From contig JAJFZO010000229.1 of NCBI GenBank assembly GCA_021397835.1, positions 1,922,001-1,986,000 on the forward strand: a stretch of DNA of 64,000 bases, read 5' to 3'. Positions 25,101 to 38,531 of the stretch are shown piece by piece. The stretch comes from Moringa oleifera (lineage: Eukaryota > Streptophyta > Magnoliopsida > Brassicales > Moringaceae). Both the position numbers and the translations under genes were made by a program. The first letter of the stretch is position 1. Each line of letters starts with the position of its first letter. The notes below the pieces were generated by a model, which did no database searches, was not told the DNA's origin, and saw only the letters and a program-made list of their open reading frames with translations.

Positions 25101-27615
25101 ACCAATTGGCAGCCAGACAGATTCTAGTGATAAATGAGGACCTGAAGAAGTGACAACAAAGTAAAGGTGGTGCCTCGCACCAGCTAACCTGGAGCTTCGG
25201 GAGGGAAGGCCAAAGCCAAGCCAAACCTGTACACCTAGAGTTCAGGAGTTACAGACAATAATTTGGCATAAGACCCTAAACCGAATGAATGCCCCCACGT
25301 GTCCTGGTGGAGGAGTCAATTCCAAAATGGAGTTTTTTTCCATCATAGAAAAGGTGGAATAGCATCCTGCAATAGGCTGATGCATCTTTATATTCTAATG
25401 AGATTGAAACAAGAGCAGTCTACAGTAGAACGCTCCACCAACTGTAACAGTTACTATATATACATATTAACTGAGTTGATTGCAGTAAACATTCAGTACA
25501 CCCCATCCTAGCAAGTTAAGCCACCTTCATCAGTCAATCTTACTGCAAACAAGTAAGACTTTCTCTTTCCAAATCACAGCTCAAACCACCCCACTTCCCT
25601 TTACACAGGGAGAAATTAGACATGACCTTTATTAGGGATTACACCATAAAACATGGCTCAATAGATAATACAAATTGATACTGAAACAGAATAGATTATC
25701 AGAGATGTTTGATATGCTGAGAAACTTACACCAATAAAGAAATGCAGCCACATTGGTCCTTTGACCCACCTCCGAACAACTGGCATCACTGCATCAAGAA
25801 ACACACATGTTAAATTGGATAGAAGAACTTTTCTGTTGTCCAAGCAATCTCAGTGCACATGAGGCTCTTTCACCAATTATAGGTCCATGCCTAAATTAGT
25901 AATCTCATAAAAGCCATTTAATAAAAGTGAAGAAAAAATACACATTCAGGAACTAATAAAAAACCAGTGAAATCGATAAGTACAACAATAGAAAATGTTC
26001 AACTCAAATCCAACAGACAAACTACAAAACTCCATTTTAGAAAGTTCAAATCATAACCTTCACGTTTCAAAATGGGAGGAGTGCAAGTAATGTAATTAAA
26101 AGAAAGTAGGATTTGAAACCCTTTTTCTTTAAAAGCAGGAAAGAGTGAGAAATTGGAGCTAGGACCAAGTAGTAATTTGAAGATAAACAAGATCTTTTAA
26201 TTATTTATAAATCTCTACTTGGTAGTAAAGAAATGAGATCCCAATTGAATCTCTTATGTAGTAAGAAATTTAGACCGACAGAAGCTTCCGTTCCATATCA
26301 ACTTTAAGCCAACTTGCTCTGTTAAAGGCAGCCCACCTTGCTCAAGATCATTTTCTTCATTACTCCTACTACACCACTTGGAGAGAGAGCAAGTGACACT
26401 AGGAAAATTGGGACTTGCTTCTATTTCACCATGAACTATCCTCCACTATTCCAGTTTGTCAATATCATATGTTTTTCCTTGTTCAATTTATTTATTTTTT
26501 TTCATTTCTCTTTAATTGTTATCCTTTTCAATGTTATTCTGATATGTCAAGATTTAATTAATGGAAAATAACAATACAAAAGGCATAAAAATAAATAAAT
26601 AAATCCATAATGAAACCTAAAATGAGAACATAACCCATGATCTTTTCATGAGATTGTAAGACAAAAATAACACATTCCCCTATGATCTTAAGTCAATTTA
26701 GAACAATCATTGATTTTTGACATGGATAAAAGGTCTGACAATTCAAAAGTATAAGATCATGGTTCAGCTGTAATTCACAAAGATCCAAGAGACAGTCATT
26801 ATAGCCACACTAAAAAAACCATCACTGAAAGAGATTAAATTATATCTAGCTAAGAAATCAACAGCAAAAAAAGTATAGAAAGGTAATTAACAGAACAAAA
26901 TACCATGATTGAATCCATAGAATGCACTTGCTGTACCACCAACCGCAGACCCAATCTACATTCACAAGAGAGAGAACACACATAATTTAAGAACCAATGC
27001 TTGAAATTAGCAAAAGATGAAACACATGTAGCAAAAAATCAAAACATGGTTAGGCTACCGTTATAAAAATCCAATTTCTTACAAAACCAATGTTAATCTT
27101 AGCAAACCAACTTCCAGCAAAGCCTAAACTTGCTCATTTTCAAATTTTGAGAAGCACAAACACAGAATTCAAATATCAAATATCTGATAGAAAAACTCAA
27201 CAGCCCAATTTGAATAAAATTTCAAATCGTTGAAGCTTCCGCAGCATGAAAAAGGAAACCCAGACAGACCAAATAAATAACAAAAAAGAAAAGAAAAGAA
27301 AAGAAACAAGGACAAGGAAGAGAAGAAAAAAGGATTACCATGGAGAAACTATCCCTAATAAATGGTGCAACCGTCCATTCACTGGTTTCCTGCAACCAAT
27401 CCAGAAACAATTAAAAACGGTTGAAATAGCATAAATCCGTGTAATTTTGAAGAATCATAATGAACATGGAGATCAATTATGCTGAAATATGCATACACGC
27501 GCATATATATACATGAATGCAGAGAGTTTGCGAGGTGGGTAGTTACCGTCTCCTTGGAAAGAGGTCCTGCACAGTGATGGCACCGCATTCCGCTTCGAGT
27601 ACTTGAATCTGCCAT
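22200..27615 (-). CDS. Small conserved plant protein, putative membrane protein of unknown function
   Basis: I do not know a function for this gene. Minus-strand exons are 27615-27547, 27389-27339, 26955-26904, 25788-25730, 23753-23708 and 22327-22200; all junctions are GT-AG and in frame, giving 134 residues. The N-terminus has a CHHC cysteine/histidine pair (12-15). Next comes an ETSEWTVAPFIRDSFSM segment, then a glycine/alanine-rich stretch (IGSAVGGTASAFYGF), a polar RRWVKG turn and a second hydrophobic stretch through SSACAGLAGGAVPALAQ. The tail is Ser/Pro-rich and ends in basic residues. The small-residue spacing suggests one or two membrane segments, as in small organelle membrane proteins, but no targeting peptide is obvious. 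Intron 4 (23754-25729) carries a hAT-type MITE. The clean frame across five introns argues strongly that the gene is real. Confidence 0.85.
23829..24177. mobile_element. Non-autonomous hAT-type MITE in intron 4 of the small membrane protein gene
   Basis: A 349-bp element begins TAGGGGTGAG and ends CTCACCCCTA, a perfect 10-bp terminal inverted repeat. The interior is largely palindromic, with AACCGAATTAACC and GGTTCGGTTT phrases on both arms. The flanks are CCTAATCT (23821-23828) and TCTAATCT (24178-24185), an 8-bp target duplication with one mismatch, as expected for hAT transposition. There is no coding capacity. Confidence 0.85.
27284..27305. repeat. AAAAG microsatellite
   Basis: About four AAAAG units lie in intron 2 of the small membrane protein gene on the plus strand. 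Confidence 0.7.
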
Positions 27616-29630
27616 TTTTTCTGTGACCCAAAACCCTCGGCGAACCTTCAAGTGGGTTATGACTTTCAAATTGTGTTGGGGGTACTCAGGGTCCGTGCGG
27701 CAGCAACTAGAAGATGGCTGTGATCAACCTGTTAATTTCTGTGTAAAACTAGGAACTAAGAAGTATTTTTCTCATCAACTATATCTTTTTTTTTAAAAAA
27801 AATAAGATTCGAATTTTCAAGTTAATATATAATAGGATCATTCGTGTTTCTTAATTAAATTCACGATATTTTTATTAATTTCACATATAAGTTTTTAATT
27901 TAATGAATATTAAATTTTATATTTTTGAAAAATATTAAAATCAAAAATTTTATATAATAAATTTAAATTAAAATTTATTACACATAAAAAAATAAAAACA
28001 CCATTATATTTTTTTTATAACTTTTAAGTTAATTTTTTTGTGAGATAATCTATATATTTTATAAATATTTTAATTTAAAATTTAAATTTAAATTATCTCT
28101 TTAAATAAAATTTAAAATGATTATAATTTTGAATCAAATTGATATTTACATATAAATTTGATTTTACAAATTTAATTAAAAAGCACAAGTAATAAAAAAT
28201 TTATTTTAATATTTACCTTATATAATATATAAATAAATAAATCTAAAGTTAATTTTATATCCTTCACAGCATCTATGGGTAGATATTCTAAATATTTATT
28301 AAATATAATATCAAAATATTAAAATGATATTAATATTAATATTTTTATGAACATGATTTAAATGTTATGATAATATTTATTTTTTAAATTTATAATATTG
28401 TAAATTTAATGAAAGTTATAAAAATTAACATAAGATTTAAATGTAAATTTAAAAATCAATAACTAATATATTCATATAAATTATTAAAATATAAATTTAT
28501 TGTAAAAATATAATCTCTTCAAAATTAAAAATTAAATCAATAATTTTTTACTAAATTAAATTTGAAAATTATTTATATAATAAAAGGGGAAAAATCTTTT
28601 TAATTTTTTATAATTAGTATTTACATTTAAAAAGTTCAAATTTATTAATCTGATTATTTTTAACTTAAATTACAAAAATAATAAAATACTATCTTTAAAC
28701 AATTTTTAAAAAAATATTTAGTGTATTTCTCTTTAACATTTATAATGTTAGATCTTTTAATGCAAAGGTGATAGGTAATGACAACATTTCTTTATCCAAC
28801 AAGTATATCGTTTGCTTTTGATTTTAAAGCCTAAGCCCTTTTATTTTTCCTAAAAAATAATACAAAAGCTTCCTACCTGATATCTTTGTATTTTCTTTTT
28901 TTTTTTTATCGTTGTTGATCAAAAGTATTGTGCCTATTATTTCTTTCATTGACAATCAAAAACTCAAATATTTTCTCTCATTCGCTATCGATCGACAAAT
29001 CCTTCTTTTGTATCTTATTGTTGATCGCCTCATTGTTGAAGAAGAAGTTGATCCTCTAACAACCATTCCTTGTTCTATATTCTCTCATAACCCATCCTTA
29101 TTCTTTCTCAAACCAGTTCGATCACTCATTGGCACTCAATTTCCTTTGTCCAGTATCTTTTGCCGAAGTTGCATGCTGGTTCATTTGTGTCGGCATTAGT
29201 CTTTACTGCATATAAAGCGTACACTACAAATAGGTTTTTATTTTCATTTTATTAAGCAAATTTGGAATACTTATTCTATTAGTATATAGTACAAACACTA
29301 GGTTTATGTACTGTTAGTAAATAGTTTTTTATTTGTCGATTACCATAGTTTTGACGCTATTTGAAAATTAAATTTCACCACATTTAATAAAAACCTAAAG
29401 CCTTTTTTCCAAAAAACAATTTCAACGGCTCTTTGAAAGCCCAAGTCCAACAAATTTTCATTTAACACCTCTTTCTTAAAAAAAACAAAAAAAAACCCTA
29501 ATTTGTCCTGTAATAAAAGTGACAAACTCTTAAACTTAGTTCTATATTCAATGTCTCTCTACTCTCCTCTTTGTAATTCATGAGGTTACTTTTCACTCAA
29601 AGAAAATTAAGTCTAACCAAGCTCAAGTAT
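27616..29630. other. AT-rich spacer
   Basis: The first 150 bp are the 5' flank of the minus-strand small membrane protein gene. From 27780 to 28720 the sequence is A/T-dominated, with a block at about 27880-28150 resembling the dispersed repeat family. The 95-codon plus frame at 28912-29199 has no recognisable similarity. No gene supported. Confidence 0.5.
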
Positions 29631-29632
29631 AG

Positions 29633-30140
29633 ATGGCTTCTCTTGCCAAGGTACATACATCTTTTCCATTAATGTTAATCTAGGATGAAATAGTTTGTAA
29701 ATTGATAAATTACTTCATTACTTTATTCAACTTCGTTATTTTATTTACTATTTCTCAATAACACATAATGGGTCATTTAACATTTGTGAAAAAAACATTA
29801 GGAATTGTAAGAGCCTATTAAAACTTATTCTCGAATCCTTAAGGGTGTATGAGTATGACCACAAACTTTAATGCACTTATGAAAAATATTGGGAATCTTT
29901 GGTTTTTCATTTAGGTCACTTTTCTTTGTACCTTAATCAAAATACCAAGATAGTGCTTTTTTTTTGCCTTAGTTTTGGATTCCTAAATGTACAACACTCA
30001 AGTTAAATCATTAATCTTAAAATTTAATTTTTTATATTTCTTTTCTAGTGTAGTAGTTACCATGCTCCTTCTATGTTAAAGAGGAACTCACGTATTATTA
30101 TGCCTCCATCGCACATGATTCTTCAATGCTTGTTTACATG
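29633..30140 (+). pseudogene. Exon-like fragments, possibly a captured or decayed gene start
   Basis: ATGGCTTCTCTTGCCAAG (29633-29650, MASLAK) is followed by a good GT donor. At 30049 a pyrimidine-rich acceptor opens a frame starting CSSYHAPSMLKRNSR. Joined, this resembles the start of a basic, serine-rich organelle targeting peptide. The frame soon runs into low-complexity sequence, and no further exon is visible before the hAT remnant at 30.44 kb. It may be a gene fragment carried by the transposon or a chance combination. Confidence 0.2.
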
Positions 30141-30439
30141 GTTCTCCCCTTTTTTTTTTCTTTTCTTCCTAAGCACCTAAGTCTAAGGTTTTACTTTATG
30201 AATAATTAAATGTGAAAAATAGAATTGAGTATTTGATGTGACAGTTGTGTAGTTGATAGTTTCTTTGTTCTTGACAACAATAGGCTTAAGATGGCACTAA
30301 AATGTTGAATAACTCATATATTACTGAGGTGGTGTATTCACTTTCTTACATTAGTGAATAGAAGTTTATTCATATATATGTTCATGCATGTGCAAGCATT
30401 TAAATATGTTTTCAATATTATAATTGATAAATGAAAAAT

Positions 30440-32050
30440 GATGGTAGCAGAAACTCAATATCCTTGATTCAACTAATGATTGTAAACCTATTTTACCTTC
30501 TAAGTCTAAAGTCAAAGCTATGAAAAAAAAAGTATAGACAATATTCTAAAATATTGGATCAACATTTTACAAGAAATAAGAATGATTTTTTTAAGCTTAA
30601 AGCTATATGCAACTATTATGATAAAGATTATGCAAACAATAATTAAAAAAATGGGCTAAATACTCTTTGAAATTATTTAAATAATCAATATAAGAAATAT
30701 CTTTACAAATTGGATGATAAGAAGGAAAAAACTTAATATTTTCAGGAAAAAAAAATGACAATGAGAATGAAAGTGTCGGAGGTAATAATCTTATGATTGC
30801 GAGATTTAGTTAAGTGGCTTATAAACTTGCATGTGGCAAAATGATTGACATTAATAAACTATCATTTAGGTTTATGGAGCAAGAGAGTTTTAGATTATTT
30901 TATGGTGTTGTATGTCCTAAATTTGAACTTCCTTCTCGCATTACAATTACTAAAGATATAATTAGTCTTTATAATGATGAGAAAAGAAGTCATTCTTTAT
31001 CAAGAATTCATAAAAAGTCTCCCTTATTACCAATACAAGAACTTCCATTCAAAATTTCAGTTACATGATATTTACATGTCATTTTATAGATTTTTTGAAT
31101 GAAAATTAGAGAAAAATTCCTAAACTTTTATCAAATTTTAAATCATAAGAGAGACAATTAGCAAAGCAATTGAAACGTGTTTGAAACAATGAGGTATTAA
31201 AAAGGTTTTCACAATCATAATTGATAATGCTACTTCTAATAATGGCACTATCACACATATAAAAAAAATATTTTAGATTTGGAAGAGTGTTGTTTATGAT
31301 GAAGAATTCTCACACGTGAGGTGTTTCGCTCATATTCTAGACTTTCTTGTAGGTGATGGCTTAAAGGCATTAGAATACTCTTTTATAACTAGACCTAATG
31401 TGATTAGATATGTTAGAGCTTTTACTTCAAGATTCATAAGATTTAAAGGTTATATAAAGAGTACTTATTAGGAAGAAAAAGTTCTTATGTGCTTAGATAT
31501 GCCAATAAGATGGAACTCCACTTATTTAACGTTGGAGCATGCATCAAGATTTGTAGATGCTTTTAAATCATTGAAAGAAGATGATTGTTTCTACTTGCAA
31601 TCTTTTTTTAAAAGAAGATAAAATGAGAGAAAACCCAATGGGCCATCGACTTTCAAAGATTTAAAGAATTATGCAACATTCTATAAGTTTTTGAAGACTT
31701 TTTATGATGCTACCCTCAATTTTAGTCCTTCTTTGTATGTTACTACAAATAATTATTTTCATGAAGTATTTAATATGTATGAAAGACTAATCAAATGGAT
31801 TTCATGTGATGAATCAATCTTTGAAGATATGACTTCTAGCATCAAAATAAAATTTGACAAGTATTAAGACAAAATTAAAAAAACAGAATATGCTTCTTTA
31901 TGTGGTGGTTGTACTTAATATATATATTTTTTGTACAAATTCTGTTGTGAAGATGAAATTAAAATGGTAATGAATATTATCGAGAGTATTCTAGAGAAGT
32001 TGATGCATTGTTATATAGAAAATGGCTTAAATAGACGATCAATGGAAGAT
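30440..32050 (+). pseudogene. Decayed hAT-family transposase (BED-finger, RICESLEEPER-like)
   Basis: Successive frames on the plus strand carry ordered pieces of an Ac-like hAT transposase, broken by several stops and frame changes. At about 30595-30650 there is a BED zinc-finger remnant (AICNYYDKDYANN, one cysteine lost). At 30814-31068 is KLSFRFMEQESFR followed by LPSRITITKDIISLYNDEK. At about 31140-31260 is a GIKKVFTIIIDNATSNN piece, at about 31310-31360 HVRCFAHILDFLV, at about 31495-31560 LDMPIRWNSTYLTLEHAS, and at about 31640-31865 FLKTFYDATLNFSPSLYVTT. The C-terminal hATC dimerisation domain is not recognisable. The catalytic domain is too damaged to work. Confidence 0.85.
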
Positions 32051-32879
32051 AGATAGGGTGAAATAATTTCTTAATAAAAGTTTTCAGTAGTGGATTAAAA
32101 TAATGATAATTCTGTTAATATATTTCAATATGATTTTAGGAAAGAATGTGTTCAAAGTGATGTTTTTGAAATGAGAAATATGCTTAATAGATGCCCAATT
32201 AAGCCTAATAAAGATAGAAGAAACTAAGACTTTTAACATATTGACATGATAAAAGGTAACATCATCAAAGTGCCACATCTTATCAAAAATTGCTAGAGGT
32301 GTTCTTGACATCCAAGTTTCAATAGTAGCTTTCGAATCAACTTTTAATATTGAAACTGAGGTATTTAATTGTTTTTGAAGTTTATTGAGCCTATCTATGG
32401 TAGAAGCATTAATTTGTTGTCGAAATTGGTTAAGAGCCCATATCTTTGCCATTGGACATGACTTTAGTATTATAATAGCATGGTACTTGTGAATAAATTG
32501 AAACTAGTAAGTTTTGTACTTTTATTTACTCATTAAATATGTTTATGGTTTTATTTATATTAACTCTAACATTTTAATTTACTAACTTTATTTTTAATTA
32601 GATATTGTAAACCTTAATTAGTAAAGCTGGTAGTGAAGCAAGTTTGCTTACTATAGATTACATTGTTTATTTTTTTATTAGTTTCATGTTATGAACATAT
32701 GATTTTATTTGTAATAATTTATTTAAGTTTTGACAAATTTTGAACTTTTAAGTTGGTATTTTGATTTGTTTACATAAACTTTGAGAGACTTTGAACTTTT
32801 AAATTGATTACGATTAATATTTAAATTTTTTTAATTTATAATAAGTTGATGTTAATTACTTGATATTTATTGTGAAGGT

Positions 32880-33060
32880 ATGTTAATAAACCGAACCACA
32901 CCAAACTATATCACATTTTGTAGTACGGTTTGATACAATTTATACTATCTTAAGTCAAATAGCACGACTAGAAATAATTACCAAACCGCATCAATAGTTT
33001 GATGCATCAAAGAAAATGTATAAACCGATTAAACTGTCGTGCGAACATCTTTGGGTAGGC
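32880..33060. mobile_element. Possible 3' terminal region of the hAT element
   Basis: ACCGAACCACACC, ACCAAACCGCATC and AACCGATTAAAC phrases resemble the subterminal motifs of hAT elements. The stretch ends near GTGCGAACATCTTTGGGTA, which resembles a decayed hAT end. I found no matching left end or target duplication, so the boundary is a guess. Confidence 0.3.
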
Positions 33061-36000
33061 ATGCCTCATTATTGTCAGTGTGGAATATAGATTGATCAAC
33101 CTCGTTAGCACTACATCATCAATATCATTAAAGAATTGATGGCCTTTATATACATCTTACTTTATGTTCTTCAGCAAAAATATGTAAACGACCCTTCAAA
33201 GACTATGGTTCAATAATAAGAATCTGATGTCATTATCTATCGACACCCTCATTTGTAGTTTATGATCATCAACTCCAAATAAGGCGTGCAACTCAATATC
33301 ATAATTGTCATGTTTATTATTCAAGACTAATTTAACATATTTAACAAGTTAATTTTAAGTGTAACCTTTCTAGATCACAATTACTATGTTTTTCATATTA
33401 TTACTAACATATCAATAATTTGAGTCACCATCAACCTAATTTTTATTTAATAGTTCATATTAATCACTATCGATAATTTTTACACTCTGGTAATCCCATT
33501 ATGTAGTAATTTTTTGTCATTAAAAATTTAAATATAACACTAAATATTTACAAATATTAAAGAGTGCAATTTTTTTTGTATTTACTATCATAAATAACAA
33601 TGCACTATTTGATATAAAAAGTCACTACATGATAAGGATAACTAAAGTAACATGCATATAAACTTGCATACAATTGCATGATACATTTTTAACTAACTCA
33701 ATGTCACTAAATATCACTAAAACCTCCCAACGATCACTCTCATCGAGTGTAGATTCAACATAAAATTCAAAGCTCACACAAAAAACACAATAAAAGACGC
33801 ATCCCTTTCATTTATTTTCATATTGTGCTCTTAGGTTTTGATTGATAAAACAATGCACATATCATAGTCACAAACCCATATATGTTCTTAAATGAGTTCA
33901 AATGGAAGGTATACTTGTACCATACCAAAACTTCAAATGAGTAAGACAATTATAACCTATACATGTCATTATAGAGATAATGCAAAACAAAAACATAGAA
34001 AAGAAAAAACAAATCTATCTAAAGCAGTTATGAGTTTCATTCATTTTATTATCTATCGAAAATATAAAAAAAATCTTAAAAATTAGCACTTTTCAACTCT
34101 ATATGCCAAAGAATAAAACTAACTATTTATAATCTCATTTTTTTTCTTTGATCCATATTAAATACTTCCGTTATGAGTGAAAATGGATGTAAATAAAAGA
34201 AAAAGGTGGTGTAATTTCTTGGTTTGATGACTCAATTGCCAAGAAAAAAAAAAGAAAGAAAAATGAGAAGTAAAAAAGAAAGGGTAAAAGGCCAAAGGAT
34301 GGTGACCACCCAATGTGCTCTCAATGACAAAATGAAAAATTGAATTATGCCCATTTGACTTTGTTAAGGGTACCATGGCTTTCACCAAAAAAAATAAAAA
34401 AAATTAGAAACATATAAGTTATCAATTTTGGATATCTTTTAGAAAAGAAAATTTTCTTAAATCATTTGTAGCAATTAGCTTTATAAATAAATTATATATA
34501 ATGTATAATAAATATAAATATTATCAGTGTAAAATTAAAAAATGAGTAATTATTGCAACTATTTTAACATTCAAAATAATGTTGATAAAATAATGTAATT
34601 GTTAATATCATTTTAAAGTTGACAACATAAAAAATTTTAAATTAATAAGAGCTAAATTTATTACATTTACAATTTAAAAATTTTGAATAGATATATTAAT
34701 GTTTATGGAATATTAATATGGATGCTCTATATTTTATTCTAATTTAATATTTAATATTTATGGACTAATTTGAAAATTTCTTTTCTAGGTACACAAAAAT
34801 ATACCAATAAAATTAGTAATTATTTAAATACTAGATAAATATATAATAATAATAATAATTTTTTATAGTTAAACATAAATAGTAAAAAATAAAAATAAAA
34901 ATTTTAAAAATAACACTAAATTAACTCATTGGACATTGCACCGAATTGAAGCTAGTTATTATAAAAATCAATGATTTTAGAAATTAATTTACCTAAACTA
35001 AGAGTTTAAAATTTAAGTAAATTTTGTTTGATCGAATTCAAATAAAAATCTTGCTTTTAAAGTTTCCCTTTTCATCAAATTATTAAAATTTTTAATTAAA
35101 TGTATGCTTTTTCATGTGAAACATTAATATAAATTGATTTTAGACCTCATACAAAAAATAATTTTTTAATAAAAAATTAAATACAAGAAAAAACCTTGAA
35201 CTTGTTGTACTTTTTAATTCAAACTGTGAAATTCAATTTGGTATGATTTTGATTAAAAGTATAAACTTGATATAAATTAAAATTTAATTCAAATTGATTA
35301 TAAAAAATTACAAGTATTCACATAATTTAAATGTTTAAAAAATAATTTAAATATACTTTATTTTAAATTAATAATTTAAATTTAATAATATTAAATTTAT
35401 AATTTTTATAAATTTTTAAAACTTTTTGTAGTAAAAAAATATTTAAAAATATTTTTAATATTTAACAATTTTATAATTTTTGGCGATGATAGTTTGAATG
35501 CTCTTTATATTTATATAAATTATCAAGTTAAAATTTATTGCATAAGATTTTTAATTTAAATTTTTTAATTTTTTAAGAGAGTCTAAATTAAATAACATTT
35601 AAATTTTATATGTAAAATTTATATCAAATTAAAGTTCAGAGTTCAAGTTAACAAACAAATACAATTCAAGATATTTTTTATATTTATCTTAAATAAAATA
35701 TAAGTTAATTAAATGCAAATTTCATAATGTAAAATGGATTACATTCAATTAAATTAGGCAAACGATTTCCTCATTTGTCCACTCTAAAGTTGGTTCAACC
35801 CAAATTTAATAATATAAAATAATTTAAATTGAAAATTTTTTTCTATCTAATTATTCAAAATAACCACATTCAAACCTAGCATTTACACAAAATTATCTAT
35901 CAACTTTGACAAACCTCAATAAAATAAAATAAATTTGGCAACCATTTTATCATCCACAAAAATTAATTCCAAGCATTTCTTATTTACTTTTATTAATTTG

Positions 36001-37537
36001 AGCTGAGTTGTTAGACTTAAAGAAAAAAAAATTCAAACCTAATCCAAACATAAATCAATTTCTTTTAATATTTGAAAATAAAAATTTTACATGTTGAATG
36101 GTTAAGAATGTTAATTTTTATTAAATTATTGTTACAATTGACGAGATATAAATAAACTTAATCTTATAATAAAGACAATCATAAAACAGATGAAATTAAC
36201 AAAATTATGCAAATCAAAATGTATGATGTTCATTAATATTTTATGTGTTGATGATACTAATAGACCCATAGTTAAAGTTTATTACTAGTACATGAATGAA
36301 TAGCAATTTTTTTGCCAAATCAAATTTGAATTGCTCAAAACAGATAGTATTAACAAAATGGATCAAATGTGTAAAGTATAAATGAGTTTAATTGTGTTTT
36401 TAAATTAATTTTTATTAAAATTATCAAAATAAATCAAAATTGATCAAAGCAAATTTAAAAATGCGAATGAATCAAACTTACTCAACTAAATTTTTCTTTG
36501 AAAAAAATAAAAACAAATAAATATAACTTAAGCTTTCAAAATTTGACTTAAATAAGATAAATATTGTAACTTCATTATTTCTTTTAATGTAAGCTTAAGT
36601 TCATATAAACATGGATTCTCAAGACTTAAAATTATGACTATTAACATATTTTGATTATGTTATATATATATATATATAAAATAAAGATAGATTCATTAAT
36701 GAAAATGAGACATATACAATATTAAATCGTAGAACTCATGTGTACTTAATGTGTGCATGCACATACACATACGGATTATTTTAGATTGAAGGAATGTATA
36801 CCGTCCATGTAAATTGAACCAAACTTAAGTTGCATTCAAGGAATTTTGATCAAACCCAAACCATACACCTCATAATATGTTTCGTAAGCAATAACATGTG
36901 TTCCCTTATTGAAAGAGTTCTAACTCTCCATTTTGATTTGAAAACTACGAGAATTGAGATGAGGGTAAGAGTAAAAATAATAAGTGAAACGATTTATATA
37001 CGTATCGTTATAATCTGTTTAAATATAAGTCATGTTTAATATGATTTTATAAATTTTATAAATAAAATATGCAAAACATTGTTTGATATTATAAACGTAT
37101 TAGATCAACATTTTGTTGATCATTTATTAGTTAGTCGTGTAATATAATAAGTAATGACTCATATACCCATATCTTTCATAATCTATTACTTTTTACATTA
37201 TGAATCATAATCTATGTAAAACTATTTATGTTTAAATTTCTATGATTGAAAAATTATTTATTTTTATTATAATTTATGTGAAATTATTTTTTATTTTTAA
37301 AGTAATTTATAATAATATTTTTAATATCTAATTTATATGAATTATTAAATTTAATATTATGAAACATATATTTTTAAATAAATTTACAGAATACATTAAA
37401 AATAAGCCGATACAAGACAATATAATTCAATAAGATTTAAACTTGCTTGAATTATGTACCATGCTGATCACATGTTAGAAAAAAATTTACATAATATAAC
37501 GTGATATGCTATTATAATAGGTCATATCAAATACAAT
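33061..37537. other. AT-rich gene-free region
   Basis: No supported gene. About 35220-35600 resembles the dispersed AT-rich repeat, including an AAAATTTATTGCATAAGA phrase like the arm ends of other copies. A (TA)n run lies at 36658-36678. The short open frames (33892-34086, 34158-34388, 36830-37039) have no family resemblance. Confidence 0.5.
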
Positions 37538-38531
37538 TAGAGGTAACAAATGATTCGATCAATATGCAAATCAATATAATTTATTTTAATAAAATTTATA
37601 CTTAATATGATTCATCAAATTTATAAAATATGCCATATCAAAAATAATCTAATAATATAAACACTAATAACATTAGCCGATCTAATATATAATATAATAT
37701 AATAAATCGTGTGCCAATACGATACATCATATTTCAGTTTTTTTCACTCTCACTTCATTAGTATATGATTACAAAACAAACATATACACATATATATATA
37801 TAACTCCACTGCCTTCTTCAATTATTCAAAAACAAATGCTTCAACAAAAGTTACATTTATATGAAAAAAAAAAAGAAATAAACGGTGGACAAAAACAGAT
37901 AAAAAGGAGAAAACAATAAAATATCATTATGTGAGAGTAATTAATTATTTTTTAGCTTTTTCAGTTCCATTAGATTAAACTTAAGATTCATTCTAAGAAA
38001 AAAAAAGTTCAATCATCCAGAGATCGTTGATATATTTTAAGAATTGATTATATATTAAAATAAAAAATCAAAATAGATGTTATGTAACAATTGATGCATT
38101 GGAAGAAAAAAAATAACAATTAATAAAAATTAAAAAGATAAATTTAAATTTAAATTTTTTTCTTAATTATATATTTAAAAAGACAAATTAATTTTTTAAT
38201 AAATCACAATTTAAAGAATAAACAAATCGTAATTTTTTATTTATAATTTATAATTTTCCAAATAATTTATAATAAAATATTAAATTTTTGTTATTTTTAT
38301 ATATCATTAAATTTAATTTTTATAAAATATATATTTTTAAATAATTTTCAAACATATAAAAAAAAATGAATCGATATGAAAATCTGGTATGTTGTGTTAA
38401 ACTCCATGCTATATAAAATTTAATTCCTACGACATTGTTGATATAAATTGTGCTAAACATGATTCATATTCAATTTGATCCAATATGAATATGAATTATA
38501 TGCGCCTAATATGATTCATTTATCACTTTTA
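37538..38531. mobile_element. Possible decayed non-autonomous element with degenerate terminal inverted repeats
   Basis: The left end TAGAGGTAACAAATGATTCG matches the reverse complement of the right end (TAAAAGTGATAAATGAATCA) at about 15 of 20 positions, with mostly transition differences. The interior contains repeated ATGATTCAT-type phrases and CGTGT/ACACG fragments. No target duplication was found, so this may be an old hAT-like element or nested pieces. Confidence 0.3.

Noticed and set aside
28912..29199. 95-codon plus frame
   Set aside because: No recognisable motif, no splice partners, in an AT-rich spacer.
32084..32452. 122-codon minus frame
   Set aside because: Lies over or beside the end of the hAT remnant; no family match and the C-terminal half is A/T-driven.
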